From: an uncultured Clostridia bacterium
GTDB taxonomy: Bacteria > Bacillota > Clostridia > Lutisporales > Lutisporaceae
Direction of reading: 5' to 3'
DNA: 55,494 nt
NCBI GenBank assembly: GCA_937930535.1
Contig: CALGKJ010000069.1
Coordinates: forward strand, 1-55,494
The notes beneath the pieces are model-generated. The model was not told the origin of the DNA and searched no databases. It saw only the letters and a program-made list of their open reading frames with translations. Every line of letters starts with the position of its first letter. The stretch's first letter is position 1. Positions 16,551 through 24,926 of this stretch are shown piece after piece. The translations under genes were made by a program, and so were the position numbers.

Positions 16551-16733
16551 ATGCCGTTTTTCGTAAAGGTTATTTTTAGTATATTCTTAGCAATTGGAAT
16601 AGTAAGCCCTAGAACTACATGGGCAATGACGGAGGGGTGGAAATTCAGAGATGCCGAGCCTAGCGATGCTTATTTGATGATTACCAGAGTGATGTCTACT
16701 ATAATTTTACTTGTATTATGGCTTGCGATGTAG
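16551..16733 (+). CDS. Small membrane protein, DUF6199-like
   Basis: A 60-residue protein with two hydrophobic helices (about residues 4-20 and 44-59) and a polar centre, WKFRDAEPSDAYLMITRVMS. The W-K-F...AEPSD..L...R pattern is what I recall for the DUF6199 family of small membrane proteins. A GGGGGAG box lies seven bases before the ATG and a strong terminator follows. The last eleven codons recur in diverged form at 17091-17125, so a second copy of this gene once existed next to the hydA fragment. Confidence 0.7.
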   Translation: MPFFVKVIFSIFLAIGIVSPRTTWAMTEGWKFRDAEPSDAYLMITRVMSTIILLVLWLAM

Positions 16734-16766
16734 TGCAATATTAAGATATTTTAATGAGAGATTAGT

Positions 16767-16810
16767 AAAGTCCAAGTGCGGTTTTGTAAAAGCGCACTTG
16801 GACTTTTATT
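16767..16810 (+). terminator. Rho-independent terminator
   Basis: AAAGTCCAAGTGCG (16767-16780) pairs with CGCACTTGGACTTT (16793-16806) and is followed by T residues. It ends the small DUF6199-like gene. Confidence 0.85.
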
Positions 16811-16828
16811 GTTAAACTATGATTTTTA

Positions 16829-17086
16829 TATCTTCTCCCGAGCAGTAAAATGAGTATGCAGCAGCTTGTGAGCCTTTTCTCCGCCTATTTCTCCCAGATA
16901 CTCCTCATACAGCTTCTTTACATAAGGGTTTTCATGGGACTTTCTTAGTGGCTTAGCCGCATCTATACAGCCCCCGAAATTGCCATTATCCTATTGCGTG
17001 ATATTCCTCCTTGCCCTCCTGAATATTATCCAGCATTATTCTTGCATTGCCTAGTCCGTGAGCTACTCCTAATCTAAAGGGTGTTG
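16829..17086 (-). pseudogene. Decayed duplicate of the hydA 3' end
   Basis: This stretch is almost the same as the 3' end of the intact hydA (about 19956-20277): both share the codons for the closing helical region and the GxxHGLGNARI segment. It lacks 75 bases that in hydA lie between two CATCTAT repeats (20083 and 20158), consistent with slippage deletion. The part encoding the ACPGGC H-cluster motif carries further substitutions and small deletions. There is no start codon, so it cannot make hydrogenase. It is an antisense scar downstream of the small membrane gene. Confidence 0.85.
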
Positions 17087-17087
17087 T

Positions 17088-17125
17088 TTGCTATAATTTT
17101 GATTGTATTTTGGGTAGTAATGTAG
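17088..17125 (+). pseudogene. Tail of a second DUF6199-like gene
   Basis: The bases CTATAATTTT.ATTGTATT.TGG and the stop codon match the end of the gene at 16551-16733 (protein tail TIILLVLWLAM against TIILIVFWVVM). The fragment abuts the hydA remnant directly, marking a duplication or recombination junction at about 17086. Confidence 0.65.
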
Positions 17126-17388
17126 GAGTGGGGGGTATATTAGCTTAGAGCCTAGTGGCATTGAAATGTTAAATTATGTCGAATATAGTCGATATTAAAA
17201 TATTGAAGCGGCGGTAAAAATATGTTAATCTACTTTGAGTTAGAAGTATCCTTTGGTAGTACAGAGAAATATAGTACTTCAATGACATATATCTGTATAG
17301 CAAGCGCGTTTACATTATGCGAGTATTGAAACCAACGTGTAAAAACATCAGGTGCGGAAAACTATTATTATAAAAGTAGGTGGTCTAA

Positions 17389-18375
17389 ATGAAGAAAAGA
17401 ATAATATTATTTTTATCGATTATTCTTTTAATAATATGTACAGGCATGATTTTTTTATTTATAAATAAAAGTAAGATAAGTGGTTTTCCCCATTTTAAGC
17501 AAGCAAATATTGAGTGTGAAGGCAGTATATATTGTTTGGAAAATGAAAAATTTAAAATTCCAATTGTGATTGTTGATGAAGAGGAATTAAGTGAAATGGC
17601 GTCAACTAGCAATATCAAAGCAATATATCTGGTAGATAAAAACTCTGAAAAAATCAGTGCTTTGGAATGGCAGATACAAAATGGTTATAAAGATAAAGGT
17701 TACATTATGCGTTCTATAGATTGTTATTTTATATATGAAAAAAGCGGTATATATAATCCTGAATATGTTGACATACAGTTTGTAGATGGTAAGACAGAAA
17801 GATTTACCCTTGGTAAAATTGATATATTAGTAAAAACGAAAAGTGATTTTCAAGAGAATTGTATCAGCTATTGGTTTGGGGTACAGTTGATCAAACCCTT
17901 AATAAATAGTAAGACCATGGCGTCAGGTGTTATTTTACTGATAGATACATCAGGAAAAGAAGTTATTATCGAAGATATAGATTTAGGAATAAGGAATTTT
18001 GGTATAGATGTAGATAATATTACAGTACTAGACGGTGAATATGACTATAATTATTTTAATAGTCTGAGAGACAAGCATGACAAAAGCGTTAAAATATTTG
18101 ATTCAATCCAGATAAGAGAAAATATAGAAGGTCAATTCAAGCCTATACATATAGCTGCTAGTGATAATACAACTAAATATACAACTTTATTAATTCCTCT
18201 TATTACAAAAGAGGGTGTCAGCAATTCTGATAAAGTAGTTTGCATCAATCCCACAATTAAAATAATTCAAGATGGAAAACATAAAGAGTTATATGAATTT
18301 CAGCCAACAGTATCTTTACCAAGGATAAATAAGGACTTTTTACCAGCTAAATTGTTAAGGGAGAAGGGCATATGA
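17389..18375 (+). CDS. Membrane-anchored hypothetical protein of an ABC transporter operon
   Basis: A 328-residue protein with one N-terminal helix (about residues 5-26) that should anchor it with the bulk outside the cell. The remainder is beta-rich with no known motif; two Cys near residues 43 and 50 could pair. Its stop codon overlaps the ATG of the ABC ATPase gene (ATGA), so it is the first gene of a three-gene operon. It may act as an extracytoplasmic accessory of the transporter. The ATG is preceded by AGGTGG at a spacing of about 7. Confidence 0.65.
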   Translation: MKKRIILFLSIILLIICTGMIFLFINKSKISGFPHFKQANIECEGSIYCLENEKFKIPIVIVDEEELSEMASTSNIKAIYLVDKNSEKISALEWQIQNGYKDKGYIMRSIDCYFIYEKSGIYNPEYVDIQFVDGKTERFTLGKIDILVKTKSDFQENCISYWFGVQLIKPLINSKTMASGVILLIDTSGKEVIIEDIDLGIRNFGIDVDNITVLDGEYDYNYFNSLRDKHDKSVKIFDSIQIRENIEGQFKPIHIAASDNTTKYTTLLIPLITKEGVSNSDKVVCINPTIKIIQDGKHKELYEFQPTVSLPRINKDFLPAKLLREKGI

Positions 18376-19130
18376 GTTTAAGAGTTATAAGTCTTCAAAA
18401 AATATATATTGACCCTTTTAAGCGGAATGGGACAGAGTCTGTCAGAAATGTTTCCTTCGACATTTCTAAAGGGGAAATATATGCTTTAATAGGGCAAAAT
18501 GGGGCAGGGAAAACAACTGCTATTAAGTGTATTCTAAAGTTTATTAAGCTTACAAATGGGCAGATAACATTTAATGATAAAGATTTAAACATTGTTATGG
18601 AAAAAAACAAGGTGGGATATCTGCCTGAGCTATTGCAGATTCCTTCTATCATAACTGCAAGGCAGTATTTAAAGGATCTAGGCATACTAAGAGGACTTGA
18701 AAGCAAATATGTTGATTGCAAGATAAATGAGCTGGCAATATTGTTGGACATACACAAAGCATTAGACATGAATATAAACAAGCTATCAAAGGGTATGAAA
18801 CGAAAAATAGCATTTATCCAAGCTGTGATTAATGACCCGGAGCTGTTGGTATTAGATGAGCCAACAGATGGCTTAGACCCAATTTCCAGAAGAAAAATAT
18901 TAAAATATATTAGAGAAATGGCTGATAATGGAACAACAATACTTATTACCTCACATTTATTGGCGGATCTTGAAAAGATAAGTGATAGGGTAGGGTTAAT
19001 GGATGAAGGACAGTTGCTATCCGAAATCTCTATATCTAATGAAAACGTAGATTCAAATAAACTGGATTTAGAAGAGTGGTATTTTCAGACTCTGATGGGG
19101 AAGGAGAAGCCTAATGAAGCAAGCCGTTAA
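18372..19130 (+). CDS. ABC transporter ATP-binding protein
   Basis: A 252-residue ATPase with Walker A GQNGAGKTT (about residue 40), signature LSKGMKRK (about residue 138), Walker B LLVLDEPTDGLDP and the H-loop ITSHLL. It is of the CcmA/NatA type that partners ABC-2 permeases. It overlaps the preceding gene by four bases and the following permease gene by 17 bases, so the three are translationally coupled. The substrate is unknown. Confidence 0.92.
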   Translation: MSLRVISLQKIYIDPFKRNGTESVRNVSFDISKGEIYALIGQNGAGKTTAIKCILKFIKLTNGQITFNDKDLNIVMEKNKVGYLPELLQIPSIITARQYLKDLGILRGLESKYVDCKINELAILLDIHKALDMNINKLSKGMKRKIAFIQAVINDPELLVLDEPTDGLDPISRRKILKYIREMADNGTTILITSHLLADLEKISDRVGLMDEGQLLSEISISNENVDSNKLDLEEWYFQTLMGKEKPNEASR

Positions 19131-19911
19131 ATATAGAATTGTAGCGTTAATGGATGATAAATTTTTTATGTTTATTACATTATTGTTATTTATTGTTCTT
19201 AATTATAATATGTTTATTGATTCTGGGGTATTATCTTTAGGTGATGCTTCCTTCAATAGTGACATTAAATCAACCCTACTGATAAATAACTTTATAATAG
19301 TATGTTCTATATATGCACTGCTAACTTCTGTTTATATAGGCATGGGTGTTTTTGGAAAGGATATAGAGTCAGGACAAATTTACATTATGTTAACATCATT
19401 TCCTAAGAGATATAAGTACTATTGGGGAAACTGGATTGGATTGGTAATTGCTATATTTTTGGTATTGCTATTATTAATATTAAACTTTATAATGGCAGCG
19501 TTAGTCTTAGGAGTGAGGAATAATATTAACAGCGTATTTTTGGTTTTTAGGAATGTATTTATAAATATGCTTGTACTAATGACACTGACATTTGTATCAT
19601 CAATACATTTAAAAGGTTATAAGAGTGCTTTTGTTGGTATTTTGGGACTGGCCGTATTCAATTTATACGCTTTTCTTAAAATACCATTTGCGGAGGTAGT
19701 TATACCAATAAGCACTAAACTAAGAAGAGTGCTTGCTGCCTTTGTGCCTGTAGTTAACATATCAGTTCCTTCTATCCACAATAAGCTTAGTGCTGTATAT
19801 AATGATGTGATTCCTTTAGGCATCACCAATAAATTTATTTATCAATTGTTATATATCACACTGCTTCTAATATTAGGACAGTATATGTTTAAAAAGAAGG
19901 AAATAATGTAA
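19114..19911 (+). CDS. ABC transporter permease (ABC-2-like)
   Basis: A 265-residue, very hydrophobic protein with about six helices. The first (about residues 16-34) is followed by an outside loop and the GKDIESGQIYIMLTSFPKRYKYYWGNW coupling segment (about residue 90) typical of ABC-2 permeases. It is the third gene of the operon with the membrane-anchored protein and the ATPase. The ATG has AAGGAGAAG eight bases ahead, inside the ATPase gene. Its end converges on hydA, with a terminator between them. Confidence 0.82.
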   Translation: MKQAVKYRIVALMDDKFFMFITLLLFIVLNYNMFIDSGVLSLGDASFNSDIKSTLLINNFIIVCSIYALLTSVYIGMGVFGKDIESGQIYIMLTSFPKRYKYYWGNWIGLVIAIFLVLLLLILNFIMAALVLGVRNNINSVFLVFRNVFINMLVLMTLTFVSSIHLKGYKSAFVGILGLAVFNLYAFLKIPFAEVVIPISTKLRRVLAAFVPVVNISVPSIHNKLSAVYNDVIPLGITNKFIYQLLYITLLLILGQYMFKKKEIM

Positions 19912-19921
19912 GACTGATAAA

Positions 19922-19947
19922 AAAAGCGACCCCAAAAGGTCGCTTCT
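19922..19947. terminator. Terminator of the hydrogenase operon
   Basis: AAGCGACC and GGTCGCTT pair around CCAAAA. The minus-strand product ends in a long T run, so it acts after hydA and may also stop the converging permease transcript. Confidence 0.85.
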
Positions 19948-19948
19948 C

Positions 19949-21688
19949 CTATATTTTCTCCCGAGCAGTAAAATGAGTATGCAGCAGCTTGTGAGCCTTT
20001 TCTCCGCCTATTTCTCCCAGATATTCCTCATACAGCTTCTTTACATAAGGGTTTTCATGGGACTTTCTTAGTGGCTTAGCCGCATCTATCTTGTATATTG
20101 CTTCCATTCTCTTTTTTACCTTTTCGATATCGCCCATGTGATAAGGCTGACCGCCGCCATCTATACAGCCGCCGGGACATGCCATGATCTCTATTGCATG
20201 ATATTCCTCCTTGCCCTCCTGAATATTATCCAGCAGTATTCTTGCGTTGCCTAGTCCGTGAGCTACTCCTATCCTAAAGGGCTTTCCGTCAATATCTACG
20301 GTTGCCTCCTTTAGCCCATCTAACCCTCTTACGGAATGGAAGTCTATCTCCTTAAGCTCTTTTCCAGTCATCCATTCATAGGTAGTTCTTAGAGCTGCTT
20401 CTATTACACCGCCTGTAGTACCAAATATGTCAGCAGCACCTGTGGATTCTCCCATAGGGTTGTCAAAATCGTCATCGGGCAAGGCTTTAAAGTCTATACC
20501 TGCCTCGGTCAGCATAGCAATAAGCTCCCTAGTGGTAATTACTATATCAACATTTCTTTGATCCTCATGCTGCATTTCGGGACGCATTATCTCATACTTC
20601 TTTGCTATACATGGCATTACTGAAACCATTACAATTTTGCTGGGGTCAATATTATATTTTTCTGCATAATAGGTTTTAGTCAGCACCCCTAAAATAATAT
20701 GGGGAGACTTGCAGCTAGAAGGTATATCCAAAAGATTGGGGAATTGATGCTCGATAAACTTTACCCAGCTTGGGCAGCAGCTTGTAAGTATAGGAAGCCT
20801 TCCGCCATTTTTGATTCTCTGAATAAATTCGTGGGCTTCCTCAACTATTGTCACATCAGCACCGAAGTTGGTATCAAATACCATGTCAAAGCCAAGTCTT
20901 CTGAGAGCTGATACCATTTTTCCCGTACAGTCAACACCGTCCATGTCATATTTTTCACCAATTGTTACTCTTATAGCAGGTGCAGTCTGTACCACAACGT
21001 GCAAATCCTCATCAGCCAATACCTCCCAAAGCTTCGCCACATGGCTGACCTCTGTTAGTGCAGCAGTGGGACATACCTGAGTACACTGTCCGCAGAACAC
21101 ACACTGAGTATCCAGCATTGGCAGACCAAAGGCAGGGGATACTACTGTTTCAAAGCCCTTATCAACTGCTGAATAAATACCTACAGTCTGCACCTCGTTG
21201 CACATGGTTTCACAGCGTCTGCACATTATGCACTTATTTGAGTTTCGGTATAATGCCTGACTTGAGGAGTCCTTTTTATATTCGGACATTGCACCTTCAT
21301 ATTTAATCTTGCGGATACCCAGCTCAGCTGCCAGACTTTGAAGCATACAGTTTGTATTTCTTTCGCACACCAGACAATCCGTAGGATGATCTGAAAGCAG
21401 CAGCTCTACCATTGCTCTTCTGGATTTTATTGCTCTTAGAGAGTTAGTATTTATCTTCATGCCCTCAACAGCTTCTGTAGCACATGCTGGGGCGAGATTT
21501 CTCCTTCCTTCCACCTCTACCAGACAAACTCGGCAGGAAGCTGTTCTGTTAACCATCTTTATATCGTGGATGTTAAGATGGCAAAGTGTAGGTATCTTTA
21601 TATTTACAAGCTTTGCAGCATCAACTATGGTCATGCCCTTTTCCGCTTCAACTGCTATATCATTTATAGTAAGTTTTACCTTAGACAT
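19949..21688 (-). CDS. hydA: [FeFe] hydrogenase catalytic subunit HydA
   Basis: A 579-residue iron hydrogenase that interconverts H2 with protons and electrons. From the N-terminus: a plant-type 2Fe-2S domain (CHLNIHD, then CRVCLVEV and CATEA), an HxxxCxxC...C cluster (HPTDCLVCERNTNC), two 4Fe-4S clusters (CIMCRRCETMC; CVFCGQCTQVCP) and the H-cluster motifs TSCCPSW (about residue 301), MPCIAKKYE (about 355) and ACPGGCIDGGGQP (about 498). This is the layout of the trimeric NAD-linked bifurcating type. The ATG at 21688 has TTGGAG eight bases upstream; the GTG at 21697 overlaps that box and is rejected. It is last in the operon after hydB. A decayed copy of its 3' end lies at 16829-17086. Confidence 0.95.
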   Translation of the reverse strand: MSKVKLTINDIAVEAEKGMTIVDAAKLVNIKIPTLCHLNIHDIKMVNRTASCRVCLVEVEGRRNLAPACATEAVEGMKINTNSLRAIKSRRAMVELLLSDHPTDCLVCERNTNCMLQSLAAELGIRKIKYEGAMSEYKKDSSSQALYRNSNKCIMCRRCETMCNEVQTVGIYSAVDKGFETVVSPAFGLPMLDTQCVFCGQCTQVCPTAALTEVSHVAKLWEVLADEDLHVVVQTAPAIRVTIGEKYDMDGVDCTGKMVSALRRLGFDMVFDTNFGADVTIVEEAHEFIQRIKNGGRLPILTSCCPSWVKFIEHQFPNLLDIPSSCKSPHIILGVLTKTYYAEKYNIDPSKIVMVSVMPCIAKKYEIMRPEMQHEDQRNVDIVITTRELIAMLTEAGIDFKALPDDDFDNPMGESTGAADIFGTTGGVIEAALRTTYEWMTGKELKEIDFHSVRGLDGLKEATVDIDGKPFRIGVAHGLGNARILLDNIQEGKEEYHAIEIMACPGGCIDGGGQPYHMGDIEKVKKRMEAIYKIDAAKPLRKSHENPYVKKLYEEYLGEIGGEKAHKLLHTHFTAREKI

Positions 21689-21717
21689 ATGTTTCACTCC
21701 AATCTATTTCCTAGTTA

Positions 21718-23511
21718 CTATTTCCGTAGTACCGCACCGAATTTGCATATCTTTTCACATGCACCGCACTTGATACATGCCTCCTTGTCAATTACATGGG
21801 CTTCTTTTACCTTGCCGGATATAATACCTGCTGGACATGCCTTTGCACATAAGGTACAGCCCTTGCATTTTTCGGGGTCAATATGATATTTCAGCAGCTT
21901 GGTACACACTCCTGCAGGGCAGTTTTTGTTTTTTACATGCGCTACATATTCATCCCAGAAATATTTCATAGTGCTTAATATAGGGTTTGGTGAGGTCTGA
22001 CCCAGTCCGCACAGTGACGAATCCTTGATTATCTGAGACAAATCCTTAAGCCTCTCAAGAGTTTCCATTTCTGCTTCGCCCTCTGTTATATGAGTCAATA
22101 TCTCAAGAAGCCTTTTATTTCCCACTCTGCATGCAGTACATCTGCCGCAGGATTCATCCACAGTAAACTCCAAATAGAACTTGGCAATATTGACCATGCA
22201 GTTATCCTCATCCATAACAATCATTCCGCCGGAGCCCATCATGGAGCCGATTTCGCCAAGGGTGTCATAGTCTATGTGTGTATCCAAATACTGCTCCGGG
22301 ATACAGCCTCCAGAAGGGCCGCCTGTCTGCACTGCTTTAAATTTTCTATCATCCTTTATTCCGCCGCCTAAGTCAAATATTATTTCTCTCAAGGTTGTAC
22401 CCATAGGTACTTCTACAAGACCAACATTGTTAATCTTGCCTGCAAGGGCAAATACCTTTGTACCTGCACTTTTTTCTGTTCCTATGGATTTGAACCAGTC
22501 AGCACCGTTAAGTATTATGGGGCAGATATTTGCAAAGGTTTCCACATTATTTATAGAGGTTGGCTTTTTCCATAAGCCTATTTCCGCAGGGAAGGGAGGC
22601 TTGACAGTTGGCTCTCCTCTTCCGCCCTCCAGTGAATTGATAAGAGCTGTTTCTTCACCGCATACAAAGGCACCTGCGCCATATTTAAGATATATATCAA
22701 AGCCAAAGTCCGTTCCAAGTATGTTTTTGCCTAAAAGCCCCAGCTCATATGCTTGTTCAACTGCTATTTTTAACCTATGTATTGCAAGAGGATACTCAGC
22801 CCTGATGTATACATATCCCTTTTGTGCTCCTATGGCATACCCTGCAATTGCCATTGCCTCTATGACACTGTGGGGATCACCCTCCAGGATACTTCTATCC
22901 ATAAATGCACCTGGGTCGCCTTCGTCGGCATTGCATATGATAAATTTAATATCTGCATCCGATTTTTTTGTATATTCCCACTTAAGACCTGTGGGAAAGC
23001 CGCCGCCTCCACGTCCCCTTAGACCGCTTTTCTTTATTTCCTCTATTACCTCCGCAGGTGACATTGTGGTTAAGACCTTCCCAAGAGCTTGATAGCCGTC
23101 TACAGCAATATATTCATTTATATTTTCGGGATCAATAAGACCGCAGTTTTTTAATGCTATACGGTTTTGTTTCTTATAAAAGGGCATATCGCTTTGTTCA
23201 TCCAGCTTTTGCTTTGTTTCCGGCTCCTCATATAAAAGCTCCTGAACAACTCTGCCTTTTTGTATATGCTCTTTTACAAGAAGAGCGGCTTGATCTGGTG
23301 ATACTCTTACATAAAAAATATTATCCGGCATTACCTTAACTATAGGTCCCTGCTCACAAAAGCCAAAGCAGCCAGTCAAAACAACCCTTACTTCATCTTG
23401 CAGCTTGGCAGCTTTTATTTCGGCATTTAGCTTTTCTGCCAGCTCAAAGCTATCAGTTGACTGGCATCCGGTTCCTCCGCATACCAGCAAATCCATTCTG
23501 AAATTGCTCAT
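21718..23511 (-). CDS. hydB: NuoF-like NADH-binding hydrogenase subunit HydB
   Basis: A 597-residue diaphorase subunit. It begins with a thioredoxin-fold 2Fe-2S domain (CGGTGCQST...GCFGFCEQGP). It then has the FMN site GRGGGGFPTGLKW (about residue 172) and the NADH-binding CGEETALINSLEGGRGEP (about residue 295). The ESCGRCTACRVG 4Fe-4S motif follows at about residue 475. A C-terminal two-cluster ferredoxin domain closes it (CKGCTLCAKACP, CIKCGACEKIC). In bifurcating hydrogenases this subunit couples NAD and ferredoxin to HydA. It starts one base after the preceding stop codon and has GGGTGTT as a weak binding site, so it is probably translated by coupling. Confidence 0.94.
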   Translation of the reverse strand: MSNFRMDLLVCGGTGCQSTDSFELAEKLNAEIKAAKLQDEVRVVLTGCFGFCEQGPIVKVMPDNIFYVRVSPDQAALLVKEHIQKGRVVQELLYEEPETKQKLDEQSDMPFYKKQNRIALKNCGLIDPENINEYIAVDGYQALGKVLTTMSPAEVIEEIKKSGLRGRGGGGFPTGLKWEYTKKSDADIKFIICNADEGDPGAFMDRSILEGDPHSVIEAMAIAGYAIGAQKGYVYIRAEYPLAIHRLKIAVEQAYELGLLGKNILGTDFGFDIYLKYGAGAFVCGEETALINSLEGGRGEPTVKPPFPAEIGLWKKPTSINNVETFANICPIILNGADWFKSIGTEKSAGTKVFALAGKINNVGLVEVPMGTTLREIIFDLGGGIKDDRKFKAVQTGGPSGGCIPEQYLDTHIDYDTLGEIGSMMGSGGMIVMDEDNCMVNIAKFYLEFTVDESCGRCTACRVGNKRLLEILTHITEGEAEMETLERLKDLSQIIKDSSLCGLGQTSPNPILSTMKYFWDEYVAHVKNKNCPAGVCTKLLKYHIDPEKCKGCTLCAKACPAGIISGKVKEAHVIDKEACIKCGACEKICKFGAVLRK

Positions 23512-23512
23512 A

Positions 23513-23899
23513 CTAACACCCAGTCCTTTCTACGACCCAATCTTTTATTACCTGACCGTTTTTAATATGACTGCTTACAATTTCTCTGCCTTTCGCTGCA
23601 TTTATTTTGCCATACAGAACAGGCTCCTTGTTTGGCAGCTTTACCTCAACTATCGGCTCTGCGTAGCAGTAGCCCATACAGCCAGTCTGTACTACAGCCA
23701 CATTATCAAGGTTTTCCTTTCGTATTTCATCTATAATTGCATTTATGGTCTCTCTGGAGCCAGACGCAATCCCACAGGTTGCCATTCCAACTGAGATACG
23801 TACCTTGCTTTCTGGATCACCCGAATCTCTTAGATCTACACTGCTTTTATACTTATCTCTCAAGGCTTTTAGTTCATCTAGCGATTTTATTGCTGACAC
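23513..23899 (-). CDS. (2Fe-2S) thioredoxin-like ferredoxin of the hydrogenase operon
   Basis: A 128-residue protein with the thioredoxin-like 2Fe-2S fold. Four Cys lie in MATCGIASGS (about residue 40) and in VQTGCMGYCYAEPIV (about residue 75), the pattern also found at the N-terminus of HydB. It sits between hydC and hydB, a position where some Clostridia and Thermoanaerobacter operons carry a fourth small gene (sometimes called hydD). It may be an extra electron carrier or an assembly factor. The start is a GTG with AGGAGGG six bases upstream. Confidence 0.88.
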   Translation of the reverse strand: MSAIKSLDELKALRDKYKSSVDLRDSGDPESKVRISVGMATCGIASGSRETINAIIDEIRKENLDNVAVVQTGCMGYCYAEPIVEVKLPNKEPVLYGKINAAKGREIVSSHIKNGQVIKDWVVERTGC

Positions 23900-23915
23900 A
23901 TTTATCCCTCCTATA

Positions 23916-24443
23916 CTATTGCTGCAACCCTACCTCAGAGTGCATATTTTCATCAGTTTCGATATCTTCTAGGATGGTTGCTACATCCTCAGGTTTTACT
24001 CTCCCATAGACCTTTCCATTTACCAAAATTACAGGTGCAAGACCACAAGCACCTATACACCTTACTGTGTCCACAGTATACATTCCATCCTCGGAAGTAT
24101 TTCCATTTACAATTTTTAATCGGCTTCTAAACTCATCCAGTACCTTATCTGCTGCCTTTACAAAGCATGCAGTTCCCATACATACACTTATTACGTGCTT
24201 GCCTCTAGGCTCCATAGTAAAAAATGAGTAAAAAGTAGCTACACCAAACACCTTGGCAGCCGGAATCCCCATTTTTCTAGCTATAAAAAGCTGAACATCC
24301 TGAGGAAGGTATCCAAAAATCTCCTGAGCCTCTCGAAGTATATTAATTAACTCGCCTTCACCACGTTCCAAGCTATCCATATAATCTCCCAATTTATGAA
24401 GCTTTTCTGTATCAACCTTATATTCACTCATATTTTTTGCCAT
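23916..24443 (-). CDS. hydC: NuoE-like 2Fe-2S hydrogenase subunit HydC
   Basis: A 175-residue subunit of the NuoE/24-kDa family, the first gene of the hydrogenase operon. The helical N-terminus (LREAQEIFGYLPQDVQ) precedes the 2Fe-2S domain with CMGTACFVKAA and CIGACGLAP providing four Cys. The YGRVKPEDV segment is typical of the family. The start is either at 24443 (MAKNM) or five residues later; neither has a strong binding site. A leader with two mutually exclusive stems lies just upstream and may control translation. Confidence 0.92.
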   Translation of the reverse strand: MAKNMSEYKVDTEKLHKLGDYMDSLERGEGELINILREAQEIFGYLPQDVQLFIARKMGIPAAKVFGVATFYSFFTMEPRGKHVISVCMGTACFVKAADKVLDEFRSRLKIVNGNTSEDGMYTVDTVRCIGACGLAPVILVNGKVYGRVKPEDVATILEDIETDENMHSEVGLQQ

Positions 24444-24469
24444 AAGAAAGCTATACAGCAGCCTTCTTT

Positions 24470-24517
24470 CCAGCCAACATCAACGGCATTCATAAAGCTG
24501 GCAATATTGTGTTGGCT
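24470..24517 (-). promoter_or_regulatory. Structured leader ahead of hydC
   Basis: The plus-strand segment CCAGCCAACA (24470-24479) can pair either with GCTGG (24497-24501) or with TGTTGGCT (24510-24517). The two pairings exclude each other. The element stands about 27 bases before the hydC start, where a weak ribosome binding site is found. A switch is possible but unproven. The rest of the interval up to 24926 shows only AT-rich promoter-like DNA. Confidence 0.3.
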
Positions 24518-24926
24518 ATGCAGGCATTTCACCTTCCTTTCAAAAAATTAGTAAATTTATTTATAGAAAACCAACTTCAAACATTAAAATATCTATTTGA
24601 TTTATAACCCATGGTACATAAAGGTTCTAACTATATTTACAGATAAGTATGCTTGACAAAATAAGTATTTCCAATCGAGGAAATATTATTACTGAATAAT
24701 TGGGGTTGTATATTATAGATAACCAACTCTAAAATTAAAATACAATAAATGTAGGTAAAAATATGAGAACTTTTATAAATACCATACTTACTAAAAATTG
24801 TGTGGTAATTATAAATACTCATAATGCAGCAAAGCATCATAATTTGTTGTATAATATAATAAAAAGCCTTAAAACAGACCTGTTTAATATTAGGAAACTT
24901 ATTATCAATAAAAGGGTGATTATATT

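Noticed and set aside
22274-23092. Long antisense frame opposite hydB
   Set aside because: Shadow of a conserved gene with strong codon bias; no binding site and no family resemblance.
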